A DNA stretch of 64,000 nt from Crotophaga sulcirostris (Eukaryota; Chordata; Aves; Cuculiformes; Crotophagidae), in NCBI GenBank assembly GCA_013397455.1, contig VYZB01000282.1, positions 784,209 to 848,208 on the forward strand, written 5' to 3'. Shown one piece after another: positions 12,425 to 24,893 of this stretch. The notes below the pieces were generated by a model. The model was not told the origin of the DNA and searched no databases. It saw only the letters and a program-made list of their open reading frames with translations. Numbering within the stretch: the stretch's first letter is position 1; the number at the start of each line of letters is the position of its first letter. Position numbers and translations under genes: made by a program.

Positions 12425-14513
12425 ATCCAATAAATCTACATCTCTTCAGAAGTTTCACCAGTCATCCTCAACTCACATTAACTCCTTCACATTCCAGTTC
12501 CTGCATCATATTTTCTGTATTTTTTGGCTAAAGATTGGAAGTGAGTTCTCACTTCAGGAATTACTGTGTTGTACAGTGCTTTCATCCTTCTCTGCTGGAC
12601 TAGAATATTGCGATCCACGATACAAATGGTACTGAAGTCAGATATTGGGATCACAATTGTTTACTAGGTTTGCTGGGTGTTAGAGGCAAATACCAAACTA
12701 AAAGAAAAATACCATTGCAAACCCCTTAATTGCATTCTCTGTTATTTTCTTTGTAAATTATAATGGAAACATTTACTAAATGGCTATAACTAGCAGGAAG
12801 GATAGCATCAATTTTTTTGGAAACAACAAAGTTCAACATAGCAGTCTTCAAGGTTGCCTTTCTCAGAACTTGTACACTGAATTTTTAAAAGGAAAAATGC
12901 TGCCACTTAATCCATTTCCAGCATATCCACACATCTATAGCTGCATAGAATTCAGGTTGTGACAATTACAGTGATGTTCTCCTTAGCTTTTATTATACCT
13001 ACCCATGCTTTCTCAATTTCTTTGTGGCAAATAATTCTCTTGATTCTGAGAAAGAGTGTGGATATCTATCAATTTTGATTATTATGTTCTAGATTCAACC
13101 TATCCTCAAAAAACACGCAAAACAACCAACAAGCCCCAAAAATGTGGACTTCATGTTGTCTTCCAGACCTACCAAACACAGTTATGGAGAATAGCAGCTC
13201 AATACAGGCTTCCAGTTCTGCGTGTTCCATGGTTGTCCAGCATCCAGAGAGAGGTGGTTAATGGTATTTCTGTGATCCGTTCCCATCTCTTCCCAGAGCA
13301 AATTTTGTTTTCAATTCTATGTGCTTTCCCTGTGCCCAGCTGTGAAAGAATGCACTTTTCCATACAGGTGGTTTTGGAACATATAAATAAATTATATTTA
13401 AAAGAAGATTAAAGAGACTAAAGAAGAGAAGAGACTTTATTAAAATAGAGAAGAGCATGAGAAGAGATTTTTGGCTGCTGCTCATTGTACTTTTTGAGGT
13501 CACTGAAGAGGAATCAGCTGAAATTATCTGAATAAAAAAATACCCTGGAAATATTGTTCAAAGGTTATCGGTGAATAAAAGATCACAGTAAAATTAGAAA
13601 TTACTGCTAAGAGAAATAAGAGAAGTCAAGGGGATAATTAACAAAGAGCAGTTTCAGAGTAAAAGGACATTGTTCAGTTAGCTTAAGTTCCATCTATTAT
13701 TAAAGAACACAGTTAAGTCTGTATAATCATTTTGGAATAATTTTGTTTATGAGTCGACTGCAAACTTCTTTGATGATCAACAGCAGAAAATGTGTCATAC
13801 ACAAGAAGAGCTAAGAAACTGTTTTTTTTTTTGTTGTTGTTCTTGCTGCTTTTACCACAATTCCTTGAACAGAGTAAAAGGAGAGTAACACAGAAAGAAT
13901 AATCAGTGAACATGTAAGGGTGGAAAAGAGTGTTTCCAAGATTCAGTTCCTGCATACACCATAATCCAACTCCCTGCATGAAAACGGGAAAAAAAGGGGA
14001 AAGCACCAACAGGACAGAAGGTATCAGTGCAATATTAGCGTGCAAGAGAAGCTTTAAAAACCAAGACTAAAACAAAAAAAACTCTGATGCTGGATTTTTG
14101 GAAAAAAAATTCTTTGCAGTTTCTATGATATGCATTGTTTATTTGTAATATTACATTATAACTTCAAGAATTTGAGAGTCAATAAAAAATTGTCCATTAC
14201 ATTTATGAGCAGAGTTCATCTCAACACTCCTTAACAATTTTCTTAGTCTTTGAGTTGGACCAAGTTTTCCAAAGCTGAGCACCTATTGTTCATCTTTTAA
14301 ATAAAATTCAGGAGTTCATAGATTTCAGAGTCTGGTAATACAATGGTGTGAAATGGAGTGATATCTTAAAAGACCAAGACTGATGTCAGAAAACTTAAGA
14401 ACATGATCAAGAAGAGATTCATAAATGCATTTAACAGTTAGTATTAAAATAATGCATAAATACATGCCAAGAAGATAAACACAAAAATTGCAAATTAAAG
14501 TTATTTGAAGCCT

Positions 14514-14580
14514 TAAAAAAAACCCAAACAAAAAACCCAAACAAACAAGCAAACAAAACACACCAAAAAAATTAAAAAAA
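14514..14580. repeat. A-rich low-complexity tract (AAAC-type)
   Basis: Runs of A are broken by C, with AAAAAACCCAAACA occurring twice (about 14516-14529 and 14530-14543), followed by AAACAAACAAGCAAACAAAA. It causes a spurious Leu/Phe-rich frame on the minus strand. It could be the A-rich end of an old insertion, but nothing upstream is recognised. Confidence 0.75.
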
Positions 14581-16110
14581 GCCAGATTGAAATTTACAAA
14601 TTCCCATAATTCATAAATTGAGAAATATTAACCTTTTTCTAGAATATACACGGTAGGTACATGCCTCAATATTTTAGAGACTTGAGAACAGCCCTTATTC
14701 ACACCAACATTAATTCCTGAGGCTTTAGTAATGAAAGGACCATTCAGAGTGAAAACAGATCCAGCTACAAGTGTCTACTGTGACTAGGAAACTAATAACT
14801 AGAAAGGTGTTAAATTGTATTGATGTATATACAGATAAAGGCTAAAATTTTTATAAGTCCATATTTACGGTATCTGATGCACAGGATGTTTTATCAGGAT
14901 ACCCATAAGAACTTAATTAAATAACGAAAAACTAACTGCCTAAAATGAGAACACACTTTACAAGGAGTCCTTGGAACTGCAAAGCAAGCTCAGCTAGTGA
15001 AAATATTTCAAGTGGACAATTTTCTTCCTGTTACAAAAAGTAATATATTCTACACCATAACCTCAATGCAATAACGTTGACGATTTGACAGTAGGTTGCA
15101 CAGAGATCCACAAGATGTGCAAGTCTAACAGCATTATAACTCAGCCATGCCAGGGAGGCTCCTGCCTATGGAAGAACAGACTATGTGAAGCGCGTTGCCA
15201 AATCAGGCTCTGTATCGTTCACACTTCTCAGGGTCTGAGAATCGTAAGAACTTTTGCCAACAGCTCTCCATGCACATCGAGTTCCCTCTTAGGCTCTTTG
15301 TTTCAGCACCTGAGTCACATCTTCAGTCTCTGTTTTGTCATCCCCATTATTGATACTGGACACTAATTTTTCTGTTATAAACTCTACAGCAGCTTTGGGA
15401 TTATCGTGGTGTAATCCACTGCGAAAAGTGAACAGATTGAAGACAGAATCCCACACATATGTTGCATAGCAGAGTCTTCTGACTCAGCACAGTGGGAGCT
15501 ATCTGATACCATATAGAAATTACAATTTTCTGACGTTGTCTAGATAGCTGAGACAGGATAAAATCAAGCTGCAGCTCTATACTCCTCCAAATTGTCTGTG
15601 CAATAGATTCCTACCTACATCACAAAACACAGCTCCACTTTGAGAGCCACTATTTCACCAGAAGTGGTGAAGTTTCTACCAATTTAATGAAAGCAGGCAC
15701 CTCTGAACCTCAAATTTGACAAAAAACAATTGGCAATAACAAAACATGAGAATCATGAGAATAAAGCTAAGCAATAACAAAATTTGACAGCAGTGGATTT
15801 CTCTCAAATTCTTTTCAAACAGGCCAGGCATATTCATATATTGTAATTCCTCTAAGTAGTTTAAAACATGTGCAGATATTTTATTCCGATTGATAAGTAC
15901 CCTGGCATAGCAAGAATTTAAACAAAAATCTGATTAGACGTAATGAAACTGTAATCATTAGCAGATTTCCAGCTCCAAAGATAAGATGTGTTGTTTCTTT
16001 CTCCATTCACCTTTTTTTTATGCAGAGATTCACTTTTCCCCTTGTTTCTCCTTCCCTCTGTCAGATAGGAGAAAGACCAGCCAGGTCTATTGACAGGAAA
16101 TTCACAATTA

Positions 16111-16115
16111 ACAGA
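16111..16115. repeat. Probable left target-site duplication of solo LTR
   Basis: ACAGA directly precedes the LTR. The bases directly after the LTR are GCAGA (16699-16703), matching at 4 of 5 positions. A 5-base duplication would fit an ERV insertion, with one later substitution. Confidence 0.55.
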
Positions 16116-16698
16116 TGTCATGGTTTAATCCCAACCAACGGCTAAGCACCACACAGCCACTTGCTCACTCCCAACCTGGTAGGACAGGGGAGAGAATTAA
16201 AAAAAAAAAAAAAGAAAATGAGAAAACTCATGGGTTGCGATAAATACAAATTTATTAGGGGAAGGAAAAACCATGCAGGGAAGCAAAGCAAAACAAAACA
16301 AGGAATTTGTTTACTTCTTCCCATGGGCAGGCATATGTTCAAGCATCTTCAGGAAAACAGGCCTCCAACATACAGAAGAGTCACTTAGGAAAACAAATGC
16401 CATCACTCTGAATGTCTCCCCTTTCCTTCTTTTCCCCAGATTTACAAGCTGAGCAAGATGCCATATGATGGGGAATATCCCTTTGGTTGGTTGGTGTCAG
16501 CTGTGTCCCTTGTGCACCCCAATCTCACTGGTAGGACAGGGTGAGAAGTGGAAAAGGCCTTGGCTTTGTGTAAGAACTGCTTGACAACAACAAAAGCAAC
16601 CTTGTCTTATCAACACTGTTTCCAGCACAAATCTAAAACATAGTTCCATACAAACTGCTACAAATAAATTTAACATTATTGTAACCAAAATCAGTACA
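16116..16698 (-). mobile_element. Solo LTR of an avian endogenous retrovirus
   Basis: A 583-base element starts TGTCATGGTTTAATCCC and ends in TCAGTACA, giving the TG...CA ends of a retroviral LTR. Internal blocks match an LTR family I know from bird genomes: CACACAGCCACTTGCTCACTC, AAAACTCATGGGTTGCGATA, GAATATCCCTTTGGTTGG, GGTGTCAGCTGTGTCCCTTG and CTTGACAACAACAAAAGC. On the minus strand an AATAAA signal (complement of TTTATT near 16250) lies shortly before the block ending in GAGTTTT, as in a U3-R-U5 order, so I place the sense on minus. No gag, pol or env lies next to it, so it is a solo LTR left by recombination between two LTRs. It holds a 15-base A run near 16198-16212. Confidence 0.88.
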
Positions 16699-16703
16699 GC
16701 AGA
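16699..16703. repeat. Probable right target-site duplication of solo LTR
   Basis: GCAGA matches the ACAGA at 16111-16115 except at its first base. See the left copy. Confidence 0.5.
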
Positions 16704-18379
16704 GTCAACCTAGATGCATTTGCACTGCAACAGTCAACTAATTAATTTCTCAGGAATGCTATCCAGGTATTAAAAAATAATTTTAGATTTGGTATTAACC
16801 TCCAAAAACGTTCAGACTAAGCTTAAAAATGAAATAAAATGTACTTATAACTGTGGAGTGTTTTAAATTCATTGATCTTGTTTTATAATATCTTAATTGT
16901 GCGAGTCACCTTCAAACCAGGATTAAGAAATTTATCTTGCTTTGCAAAATTAATCTCTAAACTCTGCTCTGTTTTGACACTCATTGTGCAATTCATTTTG
17001 AAAATTAAAGGAAAAACAAGAAAAAAAAGGAAATACAAGAAAAGATAAAATTTTTCTAGAATGCAGATTTAGGGTTTTTTCAGACCCCACGGAATTTCTG
17101 CTATGTTGACACCTTAATGACCTTCGTACACTTATCCAGCAAATCTGAAAATGAGCTGAAACACTGAGATTACCGCCACCACCATGCTTCCAGTTGTACA
17201 AGTTCTCATAAGACCTTCAAGTGAGAAGGTTTCAATATTGGAGCAATCATGTAACATATATGAGAATAAAGCTATTGCCACGCTGTATTTTTTTGAACAA
17301 AGTCTAACCTTTAACACTGGAATAATGAAAAAAAGTTAAATATGAAAATAAATATAAAAATCTTTTTCAACGGAGGGAGATTTTTTTCAACTCACATTTA
17401 CAAAATTCCATCTTAAAACTGGGCATTGTTCATGACTGAAGAGCAAATCTTTGGCTCACTTTGAATGAACAGGTTTTACACATGAAAAGCAACTTTACCT
17501 TAATACTGATGGGGAAGCAAGGTAAATGTGGACATAGTCAGGCAGTCCACTGTTACTTTGTGCACCTCTAAAAGTGGTATTTATTCACTTTCACATTTCT
17601 GTTTAAGGTAACTTCTGAGTCAGTTAGGGCCTAAAAATGTTTTAGTAAGTATTAGTGCCTTCTATTTAACATTTCGTATTACAACTTAATGGTTGTCAGA
17701 TCATTGTTGATAACTGGAAAACGGTAATTAGTGTTGACAATATAAAAATGTGTAAGATGGAAATGAACTTTACCTTATAACAGAGTTTATGAAACAACTA
17801 TAGAGAATAAGGAAAGTACTTCTGCTAGGAGAAGTTATATTCATATTTGTGTTATTTGTTATTGCCCTGTGAGGGACCTTTGCTCTCCTTGGTAGCTCAG
17901 ATTCACTACTCCATACAAGCACTCTGAGACTCTGTGTAGAGATTAAGGACAAGCTTCCAGTAGTAATGGACAGGAATCCAGCAAGGTTTTCTTCACAGGA
18001 ATCACTTTAAAAGCTAGAGAGAAGTTGTACTTTTTTTATTATTGACTCAGGAGGATTTTGAAATTTTATTGGAGAAATATATGCTGTTTGTTGTGATTAT
18101 GAAAGCATGCAAACCTAACATTTGCTGGGTTTTCCTAATATCCAATGATGCATCTACATTTGACATCTAAATAAACAATTATGTTACATGTGTTTTCCTA
18201 AATGATCAACAAAAAGAAAGTTACTGTCTCAAGATCTTTCTCTTAAAGCTTAATTAAGTATTAGCGGAGTTCTTCTACCTCCTGCTATGCAATTATTCCT
18301 CTCAGCTCATACACGATTCATGATGTTGGAAATCAACAATGACATTAAACAAAAAGACAAGAAAAACTGAAAGAAAAAA
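16704..18379. other. Unassigned AT-rich non-coding sequence
   Basis: No gene or transposon is seen between the LTR and the purine array. Open frames here are 83 codons or less and lie on the minus strand without recognisable content. Confidence 0.7.
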
Positions 18380-18514
18380 GGAAGGAAGGAAGGAAGGAAG
18401 GAAGGAAGGAAGGAAGGAAGGAAGGAAGGAAGGAAGGAAGGAAGGAAGGAAGGAAGGAAGGAAAGAAGGAAGGAAGGAAGAAACAAAAAGAAAGAAAGAA
18501 AGAAAGAAAGAAAA
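18380..18514. repeat. (GGAA)n followed by (GAAA)n purine microsatellite
   Basis: About 100 bases of GGAA units (18380-18482), with one GAAAGAAGG interruption near 18461-18469, then a short AAACAAAA bridge and about six GAAA units (18490-18514). The whole tract is purine-only on the plus strand apart from one C. Read on minus it gives a Leu-Pro-Ser-Phe repeat, which inflates a 153-codon frame (18307-18768) that is not a gene. Long GGAA tracts offer many ETS-factor core sites and can form triplex DNA. Both are general knowledge, not shown here. Confidence 0.97.
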
Positions 18515-19125
18515 TTGAAAATTAATAAGGCATAAAATAACCTTGATCTATTGAAAATGCATGTACATGAAAAAACCCTTATCAATGATGCTGTGTCACA
18601 ATAGAGCATTTCAGAACTTGTTTGCATTTGTTGTGTCATGAAAAGCATCAAGACATCAGGACCTTCTTTTCTTTTACAGATTTCTATGAAAAACTGTATG
18701 AGTATGGTAGTAATGAACTGGAGTTGAGAAGATGTCAGAGGCCGAAATTTTCCATTAGGTGACACCATGCCTTCTACAGCCAGTACAAGTTATTCACCAG
18801 CAAGAAAACCTTTCCCTGGACTGGCTTTCAAAGACTCAAGCTATTGGGCTTCCATCACTTCTCTCTAGAGACTATTCCACAATTCTAATAGATCTCACTA
18901 TTAGATACGTTTTCCTGGTAATAAGACTAAATTTTCCTTTGCTCAATTTCATCCCTGCAAAATGCATCCCTTGGTTGCAGTATGAAACACTTGCTGGTTC
19001 AAAACTATCCATGTGTCTTTCTGTTCCCACACAGCAGTATAACCTATAGTGATACAGTTTTATTCACTTTATTTTTAAAGAATTTATATGCTATAAAAGT
19101 CACCATATTAGTACATAAACCACTT

Positions 19126-19141
19126 CCCCCGCCCCCCCCCC
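19126..19141. repeat. C homopolymer-like run
   Basis: Five C, one G, then ten C. Such runs are slippage-prone, so the exact length may be wrong in the assembly. Confidence 0.9.
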
Positions 19142-19771
19142 AATTCTTACATTTTCATTAGCAAGAATTCAATTTCCTCCGGTTCCCAAACTCTAAAATT
19201 TAGAAAACTACATCTTTATCCATTGTTAATGGCTTGGATTCTGTATGTCTGCATTTTGATTAACATGCCATCATTTAGAGAAAAGATTAGAAAACTTTGG
19301 TTATATATAAGTGAGTAGTTTAACTCCTTTAAACACATAGTTTCGTGGCCTACTTTCATATAACAAATGGACTCAGACATATCTAATAAATACAGGTGAA
19401 TTCATAAGGATTTTCTTCATTTAAATTTTAAATATTTAAATACATTTACTCCGTGTATATTCATTTCCTTGATAAAGAAACAAGTAAAAAAGAAGGAAGA
19501 AAATTATATTATAAATTTATTAATACATAAATTATATTTAACAACATTTTATATCTCTAATTTTTGTATTGATTTTTTATTCAGCAGAATATGAGCAGTG
19601 TTGCATTACATCAACCCAAGGGCCCTCATGCAAGCAGGCACTAGAAAGATGTATACTTTTTCCTAGTTTGAGGGCATTTCTGTACAACGATGTACACACA
19701 GCCAGTGCCTCAATGGGAATTTTTCAAGGTACTTTGCTAGGGTCCATGCCCATACATGTCTTAATCATACT

Positions 19772-19793
19772 CATCTCCACTGTGGTGGAGATG
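19772..19793. repeat. Short perfect inverted repeat
   Basis: CATCTCCAC (19772-19780) and GTGGAGATG (19785-19793) surround a TGTG loop. The 9-bp stem is too short to name as a structured RNA. Confidence 0.7.
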
Positions 19794-21419
19794 TGGTTTA
19801 ATATTAGTCAAGGTGTGACACTGTAGAATCTTCACGTATTTAGAAACATGATAAGATTGGGAAGAAGGGATGGATTTCATAAAAAGTTGCAGGAAGTGAC
19901 TCTGGCTCAGTAGAAGATGGAATGCAGTGATCTCTGCTGAAGAAATGTGGCATGAAAGAGTGCAAAATTTAATCCCCCACAAGTTGTTAAAAAGACACAC
20001 ATGTTAGCAAGACATACAGGTTCACTTTGCCAGAGCAGCACTTGGCCAAGAAAACAGCTATCCTGCTTTGGCTCAAGTTTGCTTTGAAATTAGGGTCAAA
20101 CCAACTTGTTTTACTGAAACAAGAACTGCCCTGAACCTTCACCAGATATGAACTACTTGATAAATATTTCAGAGCAGCATGAAAAATGTAGAATTCTGCA
20201 TAAATGCTTTAGCATGTAGTGCTTGATCCTGCCATCCTTACTCACATCAAGTAGTCTCTTACTCTTTGAGTAGTCCCACAAAACATATGCATTTACCCAG
20301 GGAATAAGATAGCTGCACAATGTAATGGTACAGAACAGCACTATTTTTGCCTTCTCCTTTCTTCAGTGGTTGGAAAGGAAGATGTCTCACATACCAGACC
20401 CGACAGTAATGCACAATAAAATGCCTAGAGAGAGGCAGATAGCAGTAAGTTTAAAGCAATTTCTGAACTAGACCCTTTTCTAATCTCTGCATTAAGTACA
20501 GTGCTTAGTAACAATCTGAATACATTTTTCCCATGTTAAAATCTTTTTTTGACACTGCATCTGTCATGCAGCCAACACGTTTGACCCAGATGTACCACGT
20601 AAGCCCCACAGATTATTTGTCAAACAAATTCTGGAACCTAATATTTGGGTCTTTTATTTAATTGGTATGCAAATGAAGAAACAAGACAGCGTTTGTGCTC
20701 GATACAGTTGTCACTTCAAATTCTGGTAGTGTTCATTATCATGCTTACAGATGTTTTTTTTACACCTAACATCTGCCAATACTACCTAAACCGCAGGAAG
20801 TTGACAAACCTGTGCAAACTTCCTCTCAGTCTCCCTCTCGCTCTCTGTTATCTGTTCTGTGCACACTAATTTTGTGCATCTGAGGTCTCTGCTCGCCAGA
20901 ATTATGCCTGCTTCTTAACACCTCTGCCTCCAGAGCTTTGGATTTGAAATTGAACAGACATAGAGCCAATTTATCATAGGATGACATGTGTCATGTTCAT
21001 GGTATAACCAGAGGGACCTACTGTATGCACTGTATTTATCCTTTTGTTGTCAACATGGACAAAGACAATACAGGCAATAGGCAGCTATTAAATTTTTAAA
21101 ATACAATACATATACTTAGCTGTTGTTCTGTTAGAGTTGGATTTTTTAAATGTAGTACTGGCTCATTTTGTTATCACAAGATTTCCTTTGTCAGATAATC
21201 ATCTGTCATTCAGGCATGCAGCATATTAAAATATGTGAGCACCAAATACCAATGCATTAACAAGTCTACAAAAAAGCAACACAGAAACCATTTCATATAT
21301 ACTATTTCTGCAAGTAAGAAATTGTAATCAGATTTAATGACAGCTTACACGCATTTATATATACTCTTATTGTTTGTAGCTATATTTATGCCTAACTATA
21401 CATAATGTTTTTTGCAGAA

Positions 21420-21530
21420 TAGACATATAAATATGTGTATATGTATGTCTATAAATATATGTGTGTGTATCTGTGTGAATGTTTATGTTTGCATAAATAT
21501 ATGTATTTGTATATAAAATATAGTTTGCTA
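21420..21530. repeat. TA/TG-rich low-complexity stretch
   Basis: Interrupted units of ATAAATATATGTGTGTGTAT type run over roughly 100 bases. This is a decayed dinucleotide repeat rather than a clean microsatellite. Confidence 0.75.
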
Positions 21531-24500
21531 CGGATAAAGATGCAGATAAAATTAGCAGCCTGAGTAGTAATGAGTTAATTAAATAAACATTTCAAAATAT
21601 AGAGCACAGGTTTTTATCAGAGGAGGATGTCCAGAGATTTCATTCCCAGAGACCAAGAAACAAAAAGTTGATGTAATTTGCCTGTCATTTCCTGTCTCTG
21701 AGCCACCCCAGGGACAGAAAAATCCATGGCACCTTTTAGTTTACTCTAAGTACATTCCCTGACGCCTCACTCACCTGCTGTCTTTTTCAGAGGAAAATCC
21801 TGGAGCAGGCAAGGGGTCCGCTCTTTCACTGCAGCAATAATCTTGCAATGTGGTTTTATTTTGAATATTATCATCCCCACAAAATCTTTTTAGTTAAATC
21901 TGCTTGTTAACTTACAAAATAACACCAAGGTGGGTTTTATGAAATAGTAACACAGGAGAACTACCCAGGGGACAGAAGCTGAGGGGTTTCTTTCAGGAGC
22001 AGGTAGGGGTCAAGTAGAGACTATGATTCAACAATCTGAATGAAAAAGGAGAAGATTCATTTCTACAAATATATTTCTCATTCAGGAAAACTGAAAATAT
22101 TATTTATTCAAATGCATTTCATATTATGGGATCCATATGAGCTAGTTATTTCGAATTCCTAGTTTATTAGACATCACCAAAGCCATATCCTATTGTTCTT
22201 CTCCCTTATGGGATAAATGAATCTGTTTAAATGTGGGATTAGCTCATGGTATATAGTGAATAATGGCCAGACATAACATATTTCATACCACATAATTTTA
22301 GTTATACAACTATTCCAAATTCACAAAAAGTGGATTTGAACATGTTAATAGAGTGCAAAATATTGCATAATAGAACAAATTCTGCATATCCATTTGCATA
22401 TATGATGTGATTTACATTATTACAGCCTTAATAAATATGGAAGAGATGAGAAAGGAGGGAATCTTGATCCACGTGCATACACTATCAAGACGTAATCTAG
22501 TACCAATCTCTTTTCCAACTTAGCAGACTGAGGGTTTCCCTTTTTTCATTTGGTGGTATGAGAAGCATCAGATTTTTCTGCTGAATATGAGGGATAGAAA
22601 AGAGTTAGTTAAAATCTTCAAAAAGTCAAAGTAGATTCACATTGCCTTCTAGACAAGGTGGAGGATGAAGGGCTTTGATGTTATTTGATATCATTCAGTT
22701 ATTCTATTACTGGTAAGTAACACCATACTAGAAAAAACTAACAGTGGGAGACAGGAGGAACTAGGGGAAGAGAAGAAAAATAATGGCTAAAACCAGGAAA
22801 GCATTAACATGAAATAAACCAAGTAATCCCCATTCTTCATAACAGTCTTTCTTCTGGAGAAATAAAAAGAAATAAAAAGTTAGGTAATACATTTTTGCTG
22901 TAAGTTAGCATAAAATATGACCAGAACTAGGCATATTATGCATCTTGTTTTGTTTTATTTTTAAACAATTGGAGGGAGAAAAAGCTTGGATTTAGCAGGG
23001 AATTTGCAACTGAAAATTTTCTGACAGCACTGCCTCTGCCCATCTGTGCAAAGATTTTTAGTAACGCAAACATAGCAGTGATGAAGAGCATAACATGAAA
23101 TACCATGTATTTGGCTCATTTCAAGATACCAGCCAAATAGCATGGCTCAGAAATCATAAAATGACTGTGCAGGATTTGCAGCATAAATATTCCAGTGGAT
23201 AGTTGTTAATCATCAAATACTCACAGGTCCATTCTCACAATCACATACTTTAAAGTTCTAAGGAGAGTTTCATTTTTATTATAGGGCAGGAACAATGACT
23301 AACAGTAAATGGGTTGCAGGGTGGAGGTTTTTCCTATTTATCCCATACAATCTTCCGCCTTGATTTTTCCCCAACTTCATGACTGTAGTTCTTCATAGAC
23401 AAGAAATGGCTTGGAACATTTTCATTGTGCTGATATCTTATGCACAAGAAGCTACTGATTTTATGGGATTATCTACTCGAGCAACAGGAATGATCTATAA
23501 CAGGGAAACATCATCAGGCAGGAAGAGACCAAAATGTCTACAAAGTAGAATATCTTCATCTGATTTGTAAAATCCATATAATTTGGGTTTACTATGCATT
23601 AATACAGAAAACTGTTAAAAAAATTATGGGGGTGAATTCTATGTTTTTATAACTCAAGTGAATCAAAGCTTTTCAAGCGAGTTATAGGTATATTTTATGA
23701 CATATGATCATGGATGTTACCTGACCAGAGTCTTATAAGTGACTAAAGTACAAGGTTTTCTCAGTTTCTAATGTTGTCAACATTTGAAAATAGTAAATCA
23801 CATAATACTTAGACATTTATAAACACCTATAAAAAATAGCACACTTTTTTTTACAGCTCTTGGATAACGAAAAGTTTATTTCTCACTGTACAAGTCATGC
23901 AGTATACAATTATACATTTTTTTTTTTCCTATGAGCAGATATTTGAGGACCAAATCTGAAAAAATGCCATTTGGGACTTTTAAATGCTGCTGATAGGAGC
24001 ATCAAGGAAGGGACTGGAGTCCTCATAACCCTCCAACCCAGCTACCACCTATATCAGTGGGGTCTGATGATAAAGATGGAAACTAAATGGGAAAGATGGT
24101 AAAGTGGAAACTAAGTCCAAAAAAAAATAAATGGGGGAAATAAAAATGTGTACTTTTATGTATAAAATCCACCTGTAAGCTGTAATCCTGAAAATTGCCT
24201 AAAACATGAACAAATCATTACCTTTATCTCAGATAATCCATGCTCTCTCTATTGATTTGAAAATTCCAGGTTTCTTTAAAAAAAATAAATAAAAGAAAAA
24301 AGAGGTGTGAGCAAAAGGAGACAAAAACATGGTAGAGTTATTGAGGGACAAAGGCTCTGGTTTGCCCAAAGATATAACCCACATTGCTGCTAAATCAAAA
24401 TCAGAGTTAGCTAGTGGTTTTTCTACTCTCTGAGTTTGGAGCATTGTAGGGATAATGGCAATCAGCATGACTGCCTGCAGCAAGAGAATCACCCCCAGGA

Positions 24501-24635
24501 TGATCTAAAAATGTTGACTCCTCTTGTCCTCAGAGATAATTTCAGTCCAGAAATGTGGTGCAAGTACGAGCCGTGAGTATATTCTGGTAAGGAATTAAAG
24601 GCCACTCCACTACAAACCCTCCAGTGTCAGTGCCA

Positions 24636-24797
24636 GACCTGAATGCAGCATTTACATTCGTTGTCCACTTGTTGTGGGATGATAATCCTTGTGAACACGG
24701 AAAGTGTTTGCACTACATCACTGCCCTAGCCAAGTTGTGTTATGGAGGACGAGTACCAGGAGATGCTTTGCAGTTTTTCTGACAGATCCTTGCTAGA
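24636..24797 (+). pseudogene. Possible relic of an axonemal dynein heavy-chain exon (weak)
   Basis: In one plus-strand frame 54 codons line up without gaps against the late C-terminal part of axonemal dynein heavy chains as I remember them. The key block is YGGRV (24741-24755), followed by D two residues later and an Ala-Arg pair at 24792-24797. Upstream, D at codon 1, A at 4, F at 8 and L at 13 also fit the spacing. A TGA at 24780-24782 breaks the frame, a TAA lies about 20 codons upstream, and the family's usual Thr-Asp after YGGRV is Pro-Gly here. Only about a fifth of positions agree and the comparison is from memory, so this may be coincidence. No flanking dynein sequence is visible. Confidence 0.2.
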
Positions 24798-24868
24798 TGT
24801 GGAGCTGCCTGTTTCTTTCATAATAATTTTTTCTTTTCAGGGTTAAATGCACAATGAAAGGAAGTCAT

Positions 24869-24893
24869 AAAAAAAAAAAAAAAAAAAAAAAAA
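24869..24893. repeat. Poly(A) run of 25
   Basis: 25 uninterrupted A follow GAAGTCAT. No AATAAA lies in the usual place just upstream, and the preceding DNA is not a recognised retrocopy or SINE, so I call it a homopolymer only. It could be the tail of an unrecognised insertion. Confidence 0.9.

Larger units (their letters stand above)
11153..16110. other. Unassigned AT-rich non-coding sequence
   Basis: About 5 kb without a supported gene. The longest frames are 118 codons on plus (13056-13412) and 110 on minus (13713-14045). Neither has a recognisable domain or an intact neighbour. It contains a short CA-rich stretch and an A-rich stretch, listed separately, and a 13-base T run near 13821. 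Confidence 0.7.
18515..24600. other. Unassigned AT-rich non-coding sequence
   Basis: Six kilobases without a supported gene. It includes a C-rich run, a short hairpin and a TA/TG-rich stretch, listed separately. The longest frames are 96 codons on plus (18759-19049), 87 on minus (24229-24492) and 85 on plus (19569-19826), all without recognisable domains. Confidence 0.7.

Noticed and set aside
18307..18768. 153-codon minus-strand open frame, the longest one not crossing N
   Set aside because: Most of it is a Leu-Pro-Ser-Phe repeat made by reading the GGAA/GAAA microsatellite in reverse.
24500..24893. Processed pseudogene or SINE ending in the 25-base poly(A)
   Set aside because: No polyadenylation signal at the expected place, no recognisable retrocopy upstream and no obvious target duplication.
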